NCBI GenBank assembly: GCA_947598825.1
Contig: CANQFM010000011.1
Span: 1 to 64,000 of the forward strand
Length of the DNA: 64,000 bases
From: an uncultured Eisenbergiella sp.
Lineage (GTDB): Bacteria; Bacillota; Clostridia; Lachnospirales; Lachnospiraceae
Direction of reading: 5' to 3'
The notes under the pieces: model-generated
The model's input: the letters and a program-made list of their open reading frames with translations, nothing else
What the model was told of the DNA's origin: nothing
Database searches by the model: none
Translations under genes and position numbers: made by a program
Shown: in pieces, positions 25,766-33,246 of the stretch
Numbering within the stretch: the stretch's first letter is position 1
How the letters are laid out: every line of letters starts with the position of its first letter

Positions 25766-25793
25766 ATTATACGCGGCATTCCGGAAATGTCAA
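25766..25793 (-). promoter_or_regulatory. SigA-type promoter of the T-box operon
   Basis: On the minus strand a consensus -35 TTGACA (25788-25793), a 16-nt spacer and a consensus -10 TATAAT (25766-25771). Transcription would start near 25759, just before the base of Stem I. Confidence 0.88.
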
Positions 25794-25801
25794 GGAGATT
25801 T

Positions 25802-25848
25802 CGGCAAAGTTCCGGGTCAAAATTGCCGGCAAAGTTCCGGGCCAAAAT
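25802..25848. repeat. Two direct repeats, 25-nt period, upstream of the T-box promoter
   Basis: CGGCAAAGTTCCGGG followed by (T/C)CAAAAT occurs at 25802-25823 and 25827-25848, differing at one base. The array ends 9 nt from the -35 box of the T-box promoter. It could be a regulator site or the terminal repeats of a lost insertion sequence. Confidence 0.85.
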
Positions 25849-25883
25849 GTTTCGGCGAGGCCCCGCGTTGTCGGGCAATTTGA

Positions 25884-28475
25884 TCAGTTCATATCGTCCC
25901 GCAGCGCCTCCAGGATATTTTCCCGGCGGATTTTGCGCACGGCGTATTGCATCGAGGACAGGATTACGAGCAGTACGCTGCCGATACTGATGAAAACGCT
26001 GGCCCAGGGAAGCTGAAAGCGGACATTTTCGGCGCCGCCCGTATACATGCCCTTATAGATCAGAAAGCTGCACAGTAGAGCCAGAGGGAGGCCGGACAGC
26101 AGCGCGTATACGCCGTAGAAAGCGCACTCCAGAACCATCATTTTTGAAAAAGATCGTTCCGACATGCCCATGGAACGCAGCATGGCCAGTTCCCGCCGCC
26201 GCAGACGGATGTTGGTGGAAATGGTATTGAACACATTGGCGGCGGCGATCAGGGAGATCAGGACGATAAAAGCGTAGGAAAATACGTTCGCAATAAAAAT
26301 AAGGTTGCGGCTTTCGTCCAGCATTTGGCTGACATTGTAAATGGTATAGCCGGCGGGGGCGTCGAATTGCTGCAAAAGGGTTTCCATTTCTGCGGCGCTG
26401 CGGGACGGCGAAGCCGAGCAAAAGGTAAGCCCCTGGCTTGAAACGAAGGTGTCCGCAGCCGTCAGGGCAGGCCGCAGGGAGGCAGGAGCCAACGCCTGGA
26501 AAATGTAGGGCAGGGAAGGCGTCTGGGAAAGGGAAGGAAGGATATCCGGCGGTACGAAGTCAAAAAAGGCGAAGGTGACGTCACAGCCCTGTCCCGAGGC
26601 AGCGCCCTCGTTGGTCCGGGGCGTAACCGTCAGTTCTGCCTCCGGGGTCAGAAAGAGGTTTTCAAATTCGGATACCTCATGCATCCGGTTATCCTCGGGA
26701 AGATCCATTTTCGCTATTGCGATCAGTTTTGCCTTTGGCCCGATATATGCCTCGCAGGGCAGGTTCAGATTGCGCAGGATCTCCTGATAGGCGTCATCGT
26801 CTAAAAACTGGATCGAAAGCTGCAGATCTGCCGGATCTTCTGTAGCCTGCTTCGTAAAAGAAGGCGTCAGTTCCCCGGTACGCACCCGGGCGTCGTATAG
26901 GATCTGGGTCTGCGAAAGCCCCTGGGTCACGCCGGGCACCGTTTTTAAGGCCTCCAGGATCGCCGCCATCTTGTCGTCTTCCATACCCGGCAGAGAGATC
27001 CCGATGTCGTAAGTGGTGAATACCGTGGCGGCTTCCGCCGCCTGCCGGAAGGTAAGCACAAAGGAGTTGACCGAAATAAAAAGGATCACGCTCAGGGCCA
27101 GAGAAAGCACGATGCTGCGGCAGCGGCCTTTGTTCCTTTTAAAGTTCTTTAACGCCAGCATTGCCTCCAGGCCGAAGAACCGTTTTGCGAAACCGGAGGT
27201 ACGGACGGTTTTGGCTTCCAGGCGCACTACGCCGGTCTGGCGAATACATTCCATCACCGGCGTGCGCGCGGCTTTTCTGGCCGGAAGATAGGCGGAGATC
27301 AGAATGGTGATCAGGCTGACGGCTGCCGAAGCCAGGAGAGGCAGCGGCGAAATCTTTAAAGTCAGGGGCACGTCTGCGTAAAGGATGTTCTGAAAATTCC
27401 CGGAGACGACAAAAAGTGCCAGCCCCATGCCGGAGCAGCCCAGCAAAAGGCCGAAAGGAATACCCGCTGCGCCAAGACACAATCCCTCGAACAGCACGCA
27501 GCGGCGCAGTTGCCCGGACGTTGCGCCCACCGATAAAAGGATGCCGAACTGCCGGAGGCGCTCGTTAGTGGAAATATGAAAGGCGTTATAGATCAGAAAG
27601 ATGGAGCCAGTCATGATGATGGCGGTTACAATGGCGCCCGTGGTAAACAGCAGGGTGGTAAAGACCCTGTCCCGGGAAAGCCCCAGAAAGCGCAGTACGT
27701 TATCGTTCAGGCTGTAGTGGGCCGCCGCGCCTGCAGGGGGATCCGCTTCTGAAACAGAGGTCAGATAGGATCTGAGTCGGAACGGGTTTTTGAGCGTTAC
27801 AAAGAGGCTGCGGTTTTTCTGCCCCGCCGGGTTTTGTTTCACAGTGATCGCGGTATAACCCGGAGCCTGCGTTTCCTCAAAGAAGGGGCGCAGGCAGACG
27901 CCCACTATGGTATAGGTCTTTTCCTCCTCTGCGGCAAGCCGTTCCGCGCCGTAGGTATAGGGCTGATCCTGGCACAGCGTACCGTCTGCGCCCAGGCGTT
28001 TTCCTACAGCCAGTGTCAGGACGTCTCCTGCGGCCAGGGAAACGCCGCCGTTGGTAATGGCATGGGCCGGGATCAGGATCTCATCCTCTTTTTGGGGAAG
28101 CCGTCCGGAGAGCAGGGTAACGGGCAGGGTGTCGAAGGTCTCCGGGGAAAAACCGGCCAGGAAAAGATAGGGTTTATCGGGATTTTGGCAGCCGTCAAGC
28201 ACAGCGTAGCCGATGTTGTCGAAACAGGCCGTGCGCTCTACATAGGGATTTTGTTCCTGTTGCTGTAAAAAGGCGGGATCCGCGTCATAAAACCCGACGT
28301 GCCAGTTCCCGTACTTTGCGGCCGCGCCTGCGGTCAGATAGGACAGCAGGGAAACGCCAAAAGAGGCTACGGCGGCAAACAGCGCGGAAGAGAGGATCAC
28401 GCCGGCAACGGTGACAAGGGTACGGGCGCGGTTATGGATCAGCTCCTGCAGAGCGAGCTTGTGAAAGATATTCAT
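25884..28475 (-). CDS. FtsX-family ABC transporter permease
   Basis: 863 residues. One N-terminal membrane helix, a large extracytoplasmic region (about 45-260), three helices (about 270-410), a second half with another helix (about 460), another large extracytoplasmic domain, and three final helices: the two FtsX-unit layout of big Gram-positive permeases. The domain RNLIFIANVFSYAFIVLISLIAAANVFNTISTNI is typical of FtsX. The start overlaps the stop of the ATPase gene by 4 nt. That ATPase is broken, so this permease probably has no motor of its own unless another ATPase in the cell substitutes. Confidence 0.85.
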   Translation of the reverse strand: MNIFHKLALQELIHNRARTLVTVAGVILSSALFAAVASFGVSLLSYLTAGAAAKYGNWHVGFYDADPAFLQQQEQNPYVERTACFDNIGYAVLDGCQNPDKPYLFLAGFSPETFDTLPVTLLSGRLPQKEDEILIPAHAITNGGVSLAAGDVLTLAVGKRLGADGTLCQDQPYTYGAERLAAEEEKTYTIVGVCLRPFFEETQAPGYTAITVKQNPAGQKNRSLFVTLKNPFRLRSYLTSVSEADPPAGAAAHYSLNDNVLRFLGLSRDRVFTTLLFTTGAIVTAIIMTGSIFLIYNAFHISTNERLRQFGILLSVGATSGQLRRCVLFEGLCLGAAGIPFGLLLGCSGMGLALFVVSGNFQNILYADVPLTLKISPLPLLASAAVSLITILISAYLPARKAARTPVMECIRQTGVVRLEAKTVRTSGFAKRFFGLEAMLALKNFKRNKGRCRSIVLSLALSVILFISVNSFVLTFRQAAEAATVFTTYDIGISLPGMEDDKMAAILEALKTVPGVTQGLSQTQILYDARVRTGELTPSFTKQATEDPADLQLSIQFLDDDAYQEILRNLNLPCEAYIGPKAKLIAIAKMDLPEDNRMHEVSEFENLFLTPEAELTVTPRTNEGAASGQGCDVTFAFFDFVPPDILPSLSQTPSLPYIFQALAPASLRPALTAADTFVSSQGLTFCSASPSRSAAEMETLLQQFDAPAGYTIYNVSQMLDESRNLIFIANVFSYAFIVLISLIAAANVFNTISTNIRLRRRELAMLRSMGMSERSFSKMMVLECAFYGVYALLSGLPLALLCSFLIYKGMYTGGAENVRFQLPWASVFISIGSVLLVILSSMQYAVRKIRRENILEALRDDMN

Positions 28476-29141
28476 GCCTGCGTCACCTGCCTTTCATCCC
28501 CCACCACTTTTCCGTCCGCGATGGTGAGGATGCGGTCGGCCTGCAGGGCGATAGACAGGTCGTGGGTGACCAGAAGCAGCGTCTGGCCGTATTTTTTGTT
28601 GCTTTCCTTCAAAAGCCGGAGGATCTCCTGGCCGTTTTTGCTGTCCAGACTCCCCGTCGGTTCGTCCGCCAACATGACCGCCGGCGCGTTCATCAGGGCG
28701 CGCCCTATGGCGACCCGCTGCTGCTGTCCCCCGGAAAGCTGGTTGGGCAGATGGTTCCTGCGGTCCCCAAGCCCCAGCATATCCAGCAGATCTTCCAGCC
28801 GTTCCCGGTTGACCTTTCTGCGGTCCATCAGGATGGGAAGCGTGATGTTTTCCACCACATTCAGCGTTGGGATCAGGTTGTGGCTGCCGGCGGCGGAAAA
28901 CGGCGAGCCTTTCGCTGTCCTGGGCATACACGTCCTGGCCGTTCAGGAGGATCCGGCCCCCTGTGGGCGCGTCCACACCGGCGATGGCGTGCAGCAGGGT
29001 AGACTTGCCGGAACCGGAAGCGCCGATGAGGGAGATAAACTCCCCTTTACGAACGCTGAGGGAAACGTGATCCAGAGCGGTTACCTGGTTTTCGCCCTTT
29101 CCATAGACTTTGCACAGGTTTTCGATCTCAAGAAATTCCAT
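28472..29141 (-). pseudogene. ABC ATPase split by an internal deletion that removes the Q-loop
   Basis: The first part (from 29141) reads MEFLEIENLCKVYGKGE with Walker A GASGSGKST as far as SERLAVFRRR. After that the correct reading continues in a second frame as HNLIPTLNVVENI, with signature LSGGQQQR, Walker B VMLADEPTGSLD and H-loop VTHDLSIAL to 28472. The intact homologue at 56582 has nine codons (27 nt) between FRRR and the equivalent position, whereas here there are 7 nt: about 20 nt are missing near 28880-28886. This removes the I-G-F-V-F-Q segment and shifts the frame. GGAGG precedes the start, so the 5' part may still be translated. Confidence 0.85.
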
Positions 29142-29227
29142 GGTAAAAACCTCCTTGTAAGGGATATCCGTAAACGGCGGATCGGCGGTACGCTTCGGAT
29201 TCCTTCTGTATCGTAAAGGTTTTTTCT

Positions 29228-29241
29228 TACAATTTTGTGAC
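29228..29241. promoter_or_regulatory. Candidate BceR-type operator (minus strand TCACA-AAAT-TGTAA)
   Basis: A match to TNACA-N4-TGTAA on the minus strand, about 90 nt upstream of the ATPase pseudogene start. This is the same relative position as the site at 11417. Downstream on the minus strand both sites share GTAAGAAAA and GATACAGA stretches. It lies between divergent genes, so it could affect both. Confidence 0.5.
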
Positions 29242-29270
29242 TTTTTAGTGAGAGTTCTGTCATAAACGAT

Positions 29271-29298
29271 TGTATTTTATTTTTTACTTTAGTATAAT
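29271..29298 (+). promoter_or_regulatory. Promoter of the DUF5722-like gene
   Basis: -35 TTGTAT (29271-29276), 16-nt A/T-rich spacer and consensus -10 TATAAT (29293-29298), about 50 nt before the start. Confidence 0.65.
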
Positions 29299-29346
29299 GA
29301 GGCTGCGCTTTATCCATAGAATTGAAAGGAAAGAGAGGGGAAATTT

Positions 29347-30792
29347 ATGTATGCAGTAAAACTTAAAAGATTTGTCCTTTGCCTGTTTACAGTGGCGCTT
29401 GTGATGGGCGCCGGGATGCGGGCGGAGGCGGCGAATAAGGCGCTGAACGAGGCGTATGCCAATTCAGCCCGCAGCGTGCTTGCGGACAAGGCGACGATCT
29501 CCTATACCGCGTCGCTGCCCGGCGTTCCGGCCAGTGACGACGGCGCGCTGTATCTGTACGAACTGCAGCCCTATGAATACGCGATCGCGCCGGGGGCCGT
29601 CCCGGTGGCCGCCATCCCGGCGACCGCGTCGCCTGTGATCACCCTGCCCTATAACGGGGCGCGGCTTTATACGAAGCTGGCCCTGGCGGTAAAGGTGGGC
29701 GGGCAGAATGTGATGATCGCCAGCCCTCAGTATATTGCGAATCCGGAGCTTTTGGCGACCCATACCAGGGGCAGGCAGGCCAGGGCCCTCAATTCCATTC
29801 AGGGCGTCCAGTTCACCAACCTGTTTTTGTCCAATAACTTAAACGGGGTGATCGCCGGAAAATTCACGACGGCCCAGATCATGAACCAGGGGAACAACCA
29901 GGGGATCACCAACCCTTATTCCAGGACGGGGATCCTGGCGGCGGATACGCATCCGGTGACGCCCCACTATTATATGCTCAACGCCTCCGAACCCGGGGGG
30001 ATCACGGCGCTGGCGGCCGAGCTGACCAAATGCGCAGCGTCCTCTACCGTGGAGAATTATATCGTGGGCAATGAGGTAAACGTGCGTACCTGGAATTATA
30101 TGATCTGGACGGACTGGGATCATTATGTGCGGGAGTACGCCCAGGCGTTTCGGGTGGCGTATAACGCGATCAAGAGCCAGAACGCCAACGCCCGTGTGTT
30201 CGTCTGTCTCGACCAGAACTGGGACAGGAACCGCCCGGCCAGCCATGGGGAATATTATGAATATATTGACGGGAAGGATTTTCTGGAGAAGTTCAACGCC
30301 CTGATCGCCAAAGAGGGGAACATCGACTGGGGCGTGGCGCAGCATCCTTATCCGGTGCCGCTGACCTATGCCAAGTTCTGGGATATGAGCGGCTGCCCGG
30401 ACGGGGGATATATGAAAGCGCAGGTTTCCTCCGGCAAGATGCTGACCTTCCAGAACCTATCGGTACTTACGGATTATCTGAAGACGCCCGCAATGCTTAG
30501 TCCTACCGGCGCCGTGCGGCATGTCATCTTAAGCGAGATCGGCATTACCAACGCCCAGGGGGTGGACGTACAGGCGGCGACCCTGATGGCTTCTTATACG
30601 GCGGCCAAGAACAATCCTTTTGTGGAGGAGATCATCTATACCCAGGCTTTCAGCGAACCCATGCTGGACACCCGGTTTACGGGGCAGTCCCAGCAGGTCT
30701 ATGCCAGCCTTGGGACGCCCAATGAGGCGACTATGGACGCCTGGGCCAAAGCCTTTATTGGCATCACCGACTGGTCGCAGGTGTTGAAATAA
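29347..30792 (+). CDS. Secreted TIM-barrel-like protein (DUF5722 type)
   Basis: 481 residues. A signal peptide is clear (residues 1-28, ending MRAEAA), so it is exported. An N-terminal beta-rich part (about 35-140) precedes a domain resembling DUF5722, which I place with TIM-barrel glycoside-hydrolase-like folds. Two acidic motifs stand where a retaining glycosidase would have them: YIVGNEVNVRTW (about residue 240) and VILSEIGITN (about residue 395). No activity is established from sequence. It has its own promoter and GAGAGGGGAAA Shine-Dalgarno. It converges with a kinase gene 8 nt away and diverges from the broken ABC genes. Confidence 0.7.
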   Translation: MYAVKLKRFVLCLFTVALVMGAGMRAEAANKALNEAYANSARSVLADKATISYTASLPGVPASDDGALYLYELQPYEYAIAPGAVPVAAIPATASPVITLPYNGARLYTKLALAVKVGGQNVMIASPQYIANPELLATHTRGRQARALNSIQGVQFTNLFLSNNLNGVIAGKFTTAQIMNQGNNQGITNPYSRTGILAADTHPVTPHYYMLNASEPGGITALAAELTKCAASSTVENYIVGNEVNVRTWNYMIWTDWDHYVREYAQAFRVAYNAIKSQNANARVFVCLDQNWDRNRPASHGEYYEYIDGKDFLEKFNALIAKEGNIDWGVAQHPYPVPLTYAKFWDMSGCPDGGYMKAQVSSGKMLTFQNLSVLTDYLKTPAMLSPTGAVRHVILSEIGITNAQGVDVQAATLMASYTAAKNNPFVEEIIYTQAFSEPMLDTRFTGQSQQVYASLGTPNEATMDAWAKAFIGITDWSQVLK

Positions 30793-30799
30793 ACGGTTG

Positions 30800-31801
30800 T
30801 TATAAAACGGCCTGTTTGGGGAACCGAAGGATAAATACCGCACCGCCCGAAGGTGCATTTTGGGCGGTGACGGTTCCTCCCTGCCCGGTCACGATCTGTT
30901 TACAGAGGGACAGGCCGATCCCATATCCCGCCGTATCGGCGTTTTTCCCCCGATAAAACCGTTCAAACAGGTGCGGCAGATCTTCCTTTGCAAAGCCGCT
31001 TCCGGAATCGGAAATGGCGATTTCACCAAACAGAGGATTGTCCTGGCAGCGAATGGAGATCCTTCCTTTTTGGCCGGCGCTCTGCAGACTGTTTTTCAGG
31101 ATATTTAATAGGGCCTCCTGCAGCCAGTTTTTATCCCCATAAAGGAGCATGTCCGCCGGAACCTCAGTGCGCAGGGTGATTTCATGCAACTCCATGGCCG
31201 CCAGAAGCGGGCGCAGCGCGTCGTCGATCAGTTCCCTCGCTGTGATCTCTTCTTTTTGATAGGATACGATGCCCGCATCCAGGCGGGACAGCTTTAAAAG
31301 GGCGTTGATCAGCCATTCCATGCGGACGAACAGATCTTCCGTTTCCCGCAGCAGGGCCATCCGCTCCTTTTTTTCGTTTTCCTGTTCCAAAAGGGACAAA
31401 AGCAGGTTGGCGGAGGTGAGAGGGGTGCGCAGTTGGTGCGCGATATCGGCCAGGGATCGGGCCAGCCTTTCCTTTTCCGTTTTGAGCGCTTCGTTCTGCT
31501 CCCGGATGCGCAGCGTCATCTTGCTTATCTCGCTACGCAAAATGGACAGTTCGCCCTCCTGTTCCTCTTCAATACAGATTCGGTCGGCGTTGTGGAGTAC
31601 CAGGTCGATTTGCTCCGACAGGCGCGCGATATATTGGTATCTGTTATAGTTAAAGATAAAAAAAGCGCTTCCGAATGCGGCAGCGCAAAACAGCGCCATG
31701 ACGCCGGCCGCCGGGTGGATCAAAAAACCGATCCCGGACAGCAGCAGCGTAAGCGCCAAAAATCCAAAGGCGAATCGCCGGATCTCTTTGTTGCGGAACA
31801 T
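30800..31801 (-). CDS. Sensor histidine kinase
   Basis: 333 residues. Two closely spaced membrane helices (about 10-28 and 33-50), then a coiled linker and the kinase core: phosphoacceptor ADIAHQLRTPLTSANLL (His about residue 117), N-box NILKNSLQSA, G1 SDSGSGFAKEDLPHLFERF and G2 GYGIGLSLCKQI. With no large extracytoplasmic loop it is of the intramembrane-sensing type and may depend on an ABC transporter for input, perhaps the 25884-29141 pair. It is the last gene after oxidoreductase and regulator. Confidence 0.85.
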   Translation of the reverse strand: MFRNKEIRRFAFGFLALTLLLSGIGFLIHPAAGVMALFCAAAFGSAFFIFNYNRYQYIARLSEQIDLVLHNADRICIEEEQEGELSILRSEISKMTLRIREQNEALKTEKERLARSLADIAHQLRTPLTSANLLLSLLEQENEKKERMALLRETEDLFVRMEWLINALLKLSRLDAGIVSYQKEEITARELIDDALRPLLAAMELHEITLRTEVPADMLLYGDKNWLQEALLNILKNSLQSAGQKGRISIRCQDNPLFGEIAISDSGSGFAKEDLPHLFERFYRGKNADTAGYGIGLSLCKQIVTGQGGTVTAQNAPSGGAVFILRFPKQAVL

Positions 31802-31822
31802 GGGCGCCTCCTGATTTTTGAA

Positions 31823-32509
31823 TTATTTGAAAGAATCTTCATTTCCCAGACGGTATCCGATGCCCCGGACGGTCAGGATGATCTGCGGCCGGGCCGGATC
31901 GTCTTCTATTTTTTCCCGCAATCGTTTAATGTAAACGGTCAGGGTATTGTCTGTGACAAATTCTCCCGCCGCATCCCATATTTCGTTCAGCAGCCTGTCC
32001 CGCGTCAGAATGGTCCTGGGATTATGGAGAAAGACCAGCAGCAGTCGGTATTCCAGGGCGGAGAGGGGGATCTCCCTGCCGTTTTTTTGGGCGATGCCGC
32101 TGGAGGTATCCACGGACAGCCCGCAGACCGTAAGGACTGGCGGCGCCGCCTTGTTTTTCCGCAGGGCGGTATGGATGCGCGCGATCAGTTCCCGGGGACG
32201 AAACGGTTTGACGATATAATCGTCCGCCCCCATATTTAACCCTGTGACGACGCTGGCCTCGTCCCCGGAGGCGGTCAGGAAAATGACGGGAATTTCCTGC
32301 TGTTCCCGGATAGCGGTGCAGACGGCAAAACCGCTGCCGTCGGGCAGGGAAACGTCCACCAGCGCCAGATCTGGCCTTGTCTGGCAGATCGCATGAAGGG
32401 CTTCCTTTTGGGTGTAGGCGCAGACGGTGGAAAAGCCTTCGGACAAAAGCAGCCGCGACAGGTTTCTGGCGATCGCCCGGTCGTCTTCTACCAGGAAGAT
32501 CTGTTTCAT
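31823..32509 (-). CDS. OmpR-family response regulator
   Basis: 228 residues. Receiver domain with LVEDDRAIAR, phosphoacceptor Asp in LALVDVSLPDGSGF, and Lys in YIVKPFRPREL. C-terminal winged helix at about 130-225 (LSALEYRLLLVFLHNPRTILTRDRLLNEIWD, TLTVYIKRLREKIEDDP). It partners the kinase 21 nt downstream and overlaps the oxidoreductase stop by 4 nt, so the three genes form an operon. Confidence 0.9.
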   Translation of the reverse strand: MKQIFLVEDDRAIARNLSRLLLSEGFSTVCAYTQKEALHAICQTRPDLALVDVSLPDGSGFAVCTAIREQQEIPVIFLTASGDEASVVTGLNMGADDYIVKPFRPRELIARIHTALRKNKAAPPVLTVCGLSVDTSSGIAQKNGREIPLSALEYRLLLVFLHNPRTILTRDRLLNEIWDAAGEFVTDNTLTVYIKRLREKIEDDPARPQIILTVRGIGYRLGNEDSFK

Positions 32510-33081
32510 AATATTGACCCTCGATCTCGGAACCTTTCGTCTATATCGCTTATTGCCTGGGATAATATTTTTTTCGCATCGTTGTCCTCAATATCCAGAT
32601 ATTCCGCATAGATCAGCTCTGTTTCCTGAATGCCGAACATATTTTTCACTAAATAGTCTATATAGTCAAAGCTGAATCTGGGATTATATCTTCCGCCAGC
32701 CGTCGTCACATAGTATAGTTTCTTCGCTTTACACAATCCCTGCGGCTTTCCGTATTCATCATATTTCGTAACGATTCCTATAGAATAAATATTCTCTATA
32801 TAAGTTTTCAAAATGGCAGGGAACTGGCCATCCCAATACGGAGCCGATATTATGATCAGATCGGCTTGTGCAAACTGCTTTGACAGTTTAAAAATACGGT
32901 CATTATAATTCTGCTTTTCAATTTGAGCGGCACGGTAGTCCAACCTCTCCTCATTGAGCGGCTGAATCTCCATATCGGTCAATCTGACTTCTTCATAAGC
33001 CCCCAATTTGTCCAATAAGGCCTTTGCCAGCCTGTTTGTCCTTGATTCTGTTCTTATACAGGCATTGATATATAAAATCAT
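32506..33081 (-). CDS. Flavodoxin-fold NAD(P)H-dependent oxidoreductase
   Basis: About 191 residues of the flavodoxin-like fold NAD(P)H:quinone oxidoreductase / azoreductase family. Features: MILYINACIRTESRTNRLAKALL (N-terminal flavin phosphate loop region), ADLIIISAPYWDGQFPAILKTYIENIYSIG (the conserved P-x-W/Y-x-x-x-P-A-x-L-K segment) and YYVTTAGGRY. It probably binds FMN and reduces quinones or similar electrophiles. Start ATG 33081 follows GAAAGGTG; the longer frame to 33111 has no site. The gene is more AT-rich than the regulator it overlaps, suggesting a different history. Confidence 0.82.
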   Translation of the reverse strand: MILYINACIRTESRTNRLAKALLDKLGAYEEVRLTDMEIQPLNEERLDYRAAQIEKQNYNDRIFKLSKQFAQADLIIISAPYWDGQFPAILKTYIENIYSIGIVTKYDEYGKPQGLCKAKKLYYVTTAGGRYNPRFSFDYIDYLVKNMFGIQETELIYAEYLDIEDNDAKKILSQAISDIDERFRDRGSIL

Positions 33082-33114
33082 CGCGTTCACCTTTCTTTTC
33101 CACAGCATCACTTA

Positions 33115-33184
33115 TATATAATCGTCCAACCATCGCCTGCGCCAGAGCAACGCGCTGTCGCTCTTCGCTATATAATGTTTTCAT
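33115..33184 (-). pseudogene. Possible remnant of an ABC ATPase (signature region only)
   Basis: The minus strand reads YSEERQRVALAQAMVGRLYISDA, which resembles the segment just after an ABC signature (SGGERQRVALARALV). Nothing else of the gene is left and no Walker motifs flank it. Only about fifteen residues match, so this is tentative. Confidence 0.35.
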
Positions 33185-33246
33185 AGGCCCCGGTGTTAAT
33201 TCCTGATCATGCTACCGGTTCAGCAGATACTCTAAGTTCAGCTATA

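Noticed and set aside
28472-29141. Programmed ribosomal frameshift as explanation for the split ATPase
   Set aside because: No slippery heptamer is seen at the junction and the bases coding for the Q-loop are absent, so a frameshift would not restore a working protein.
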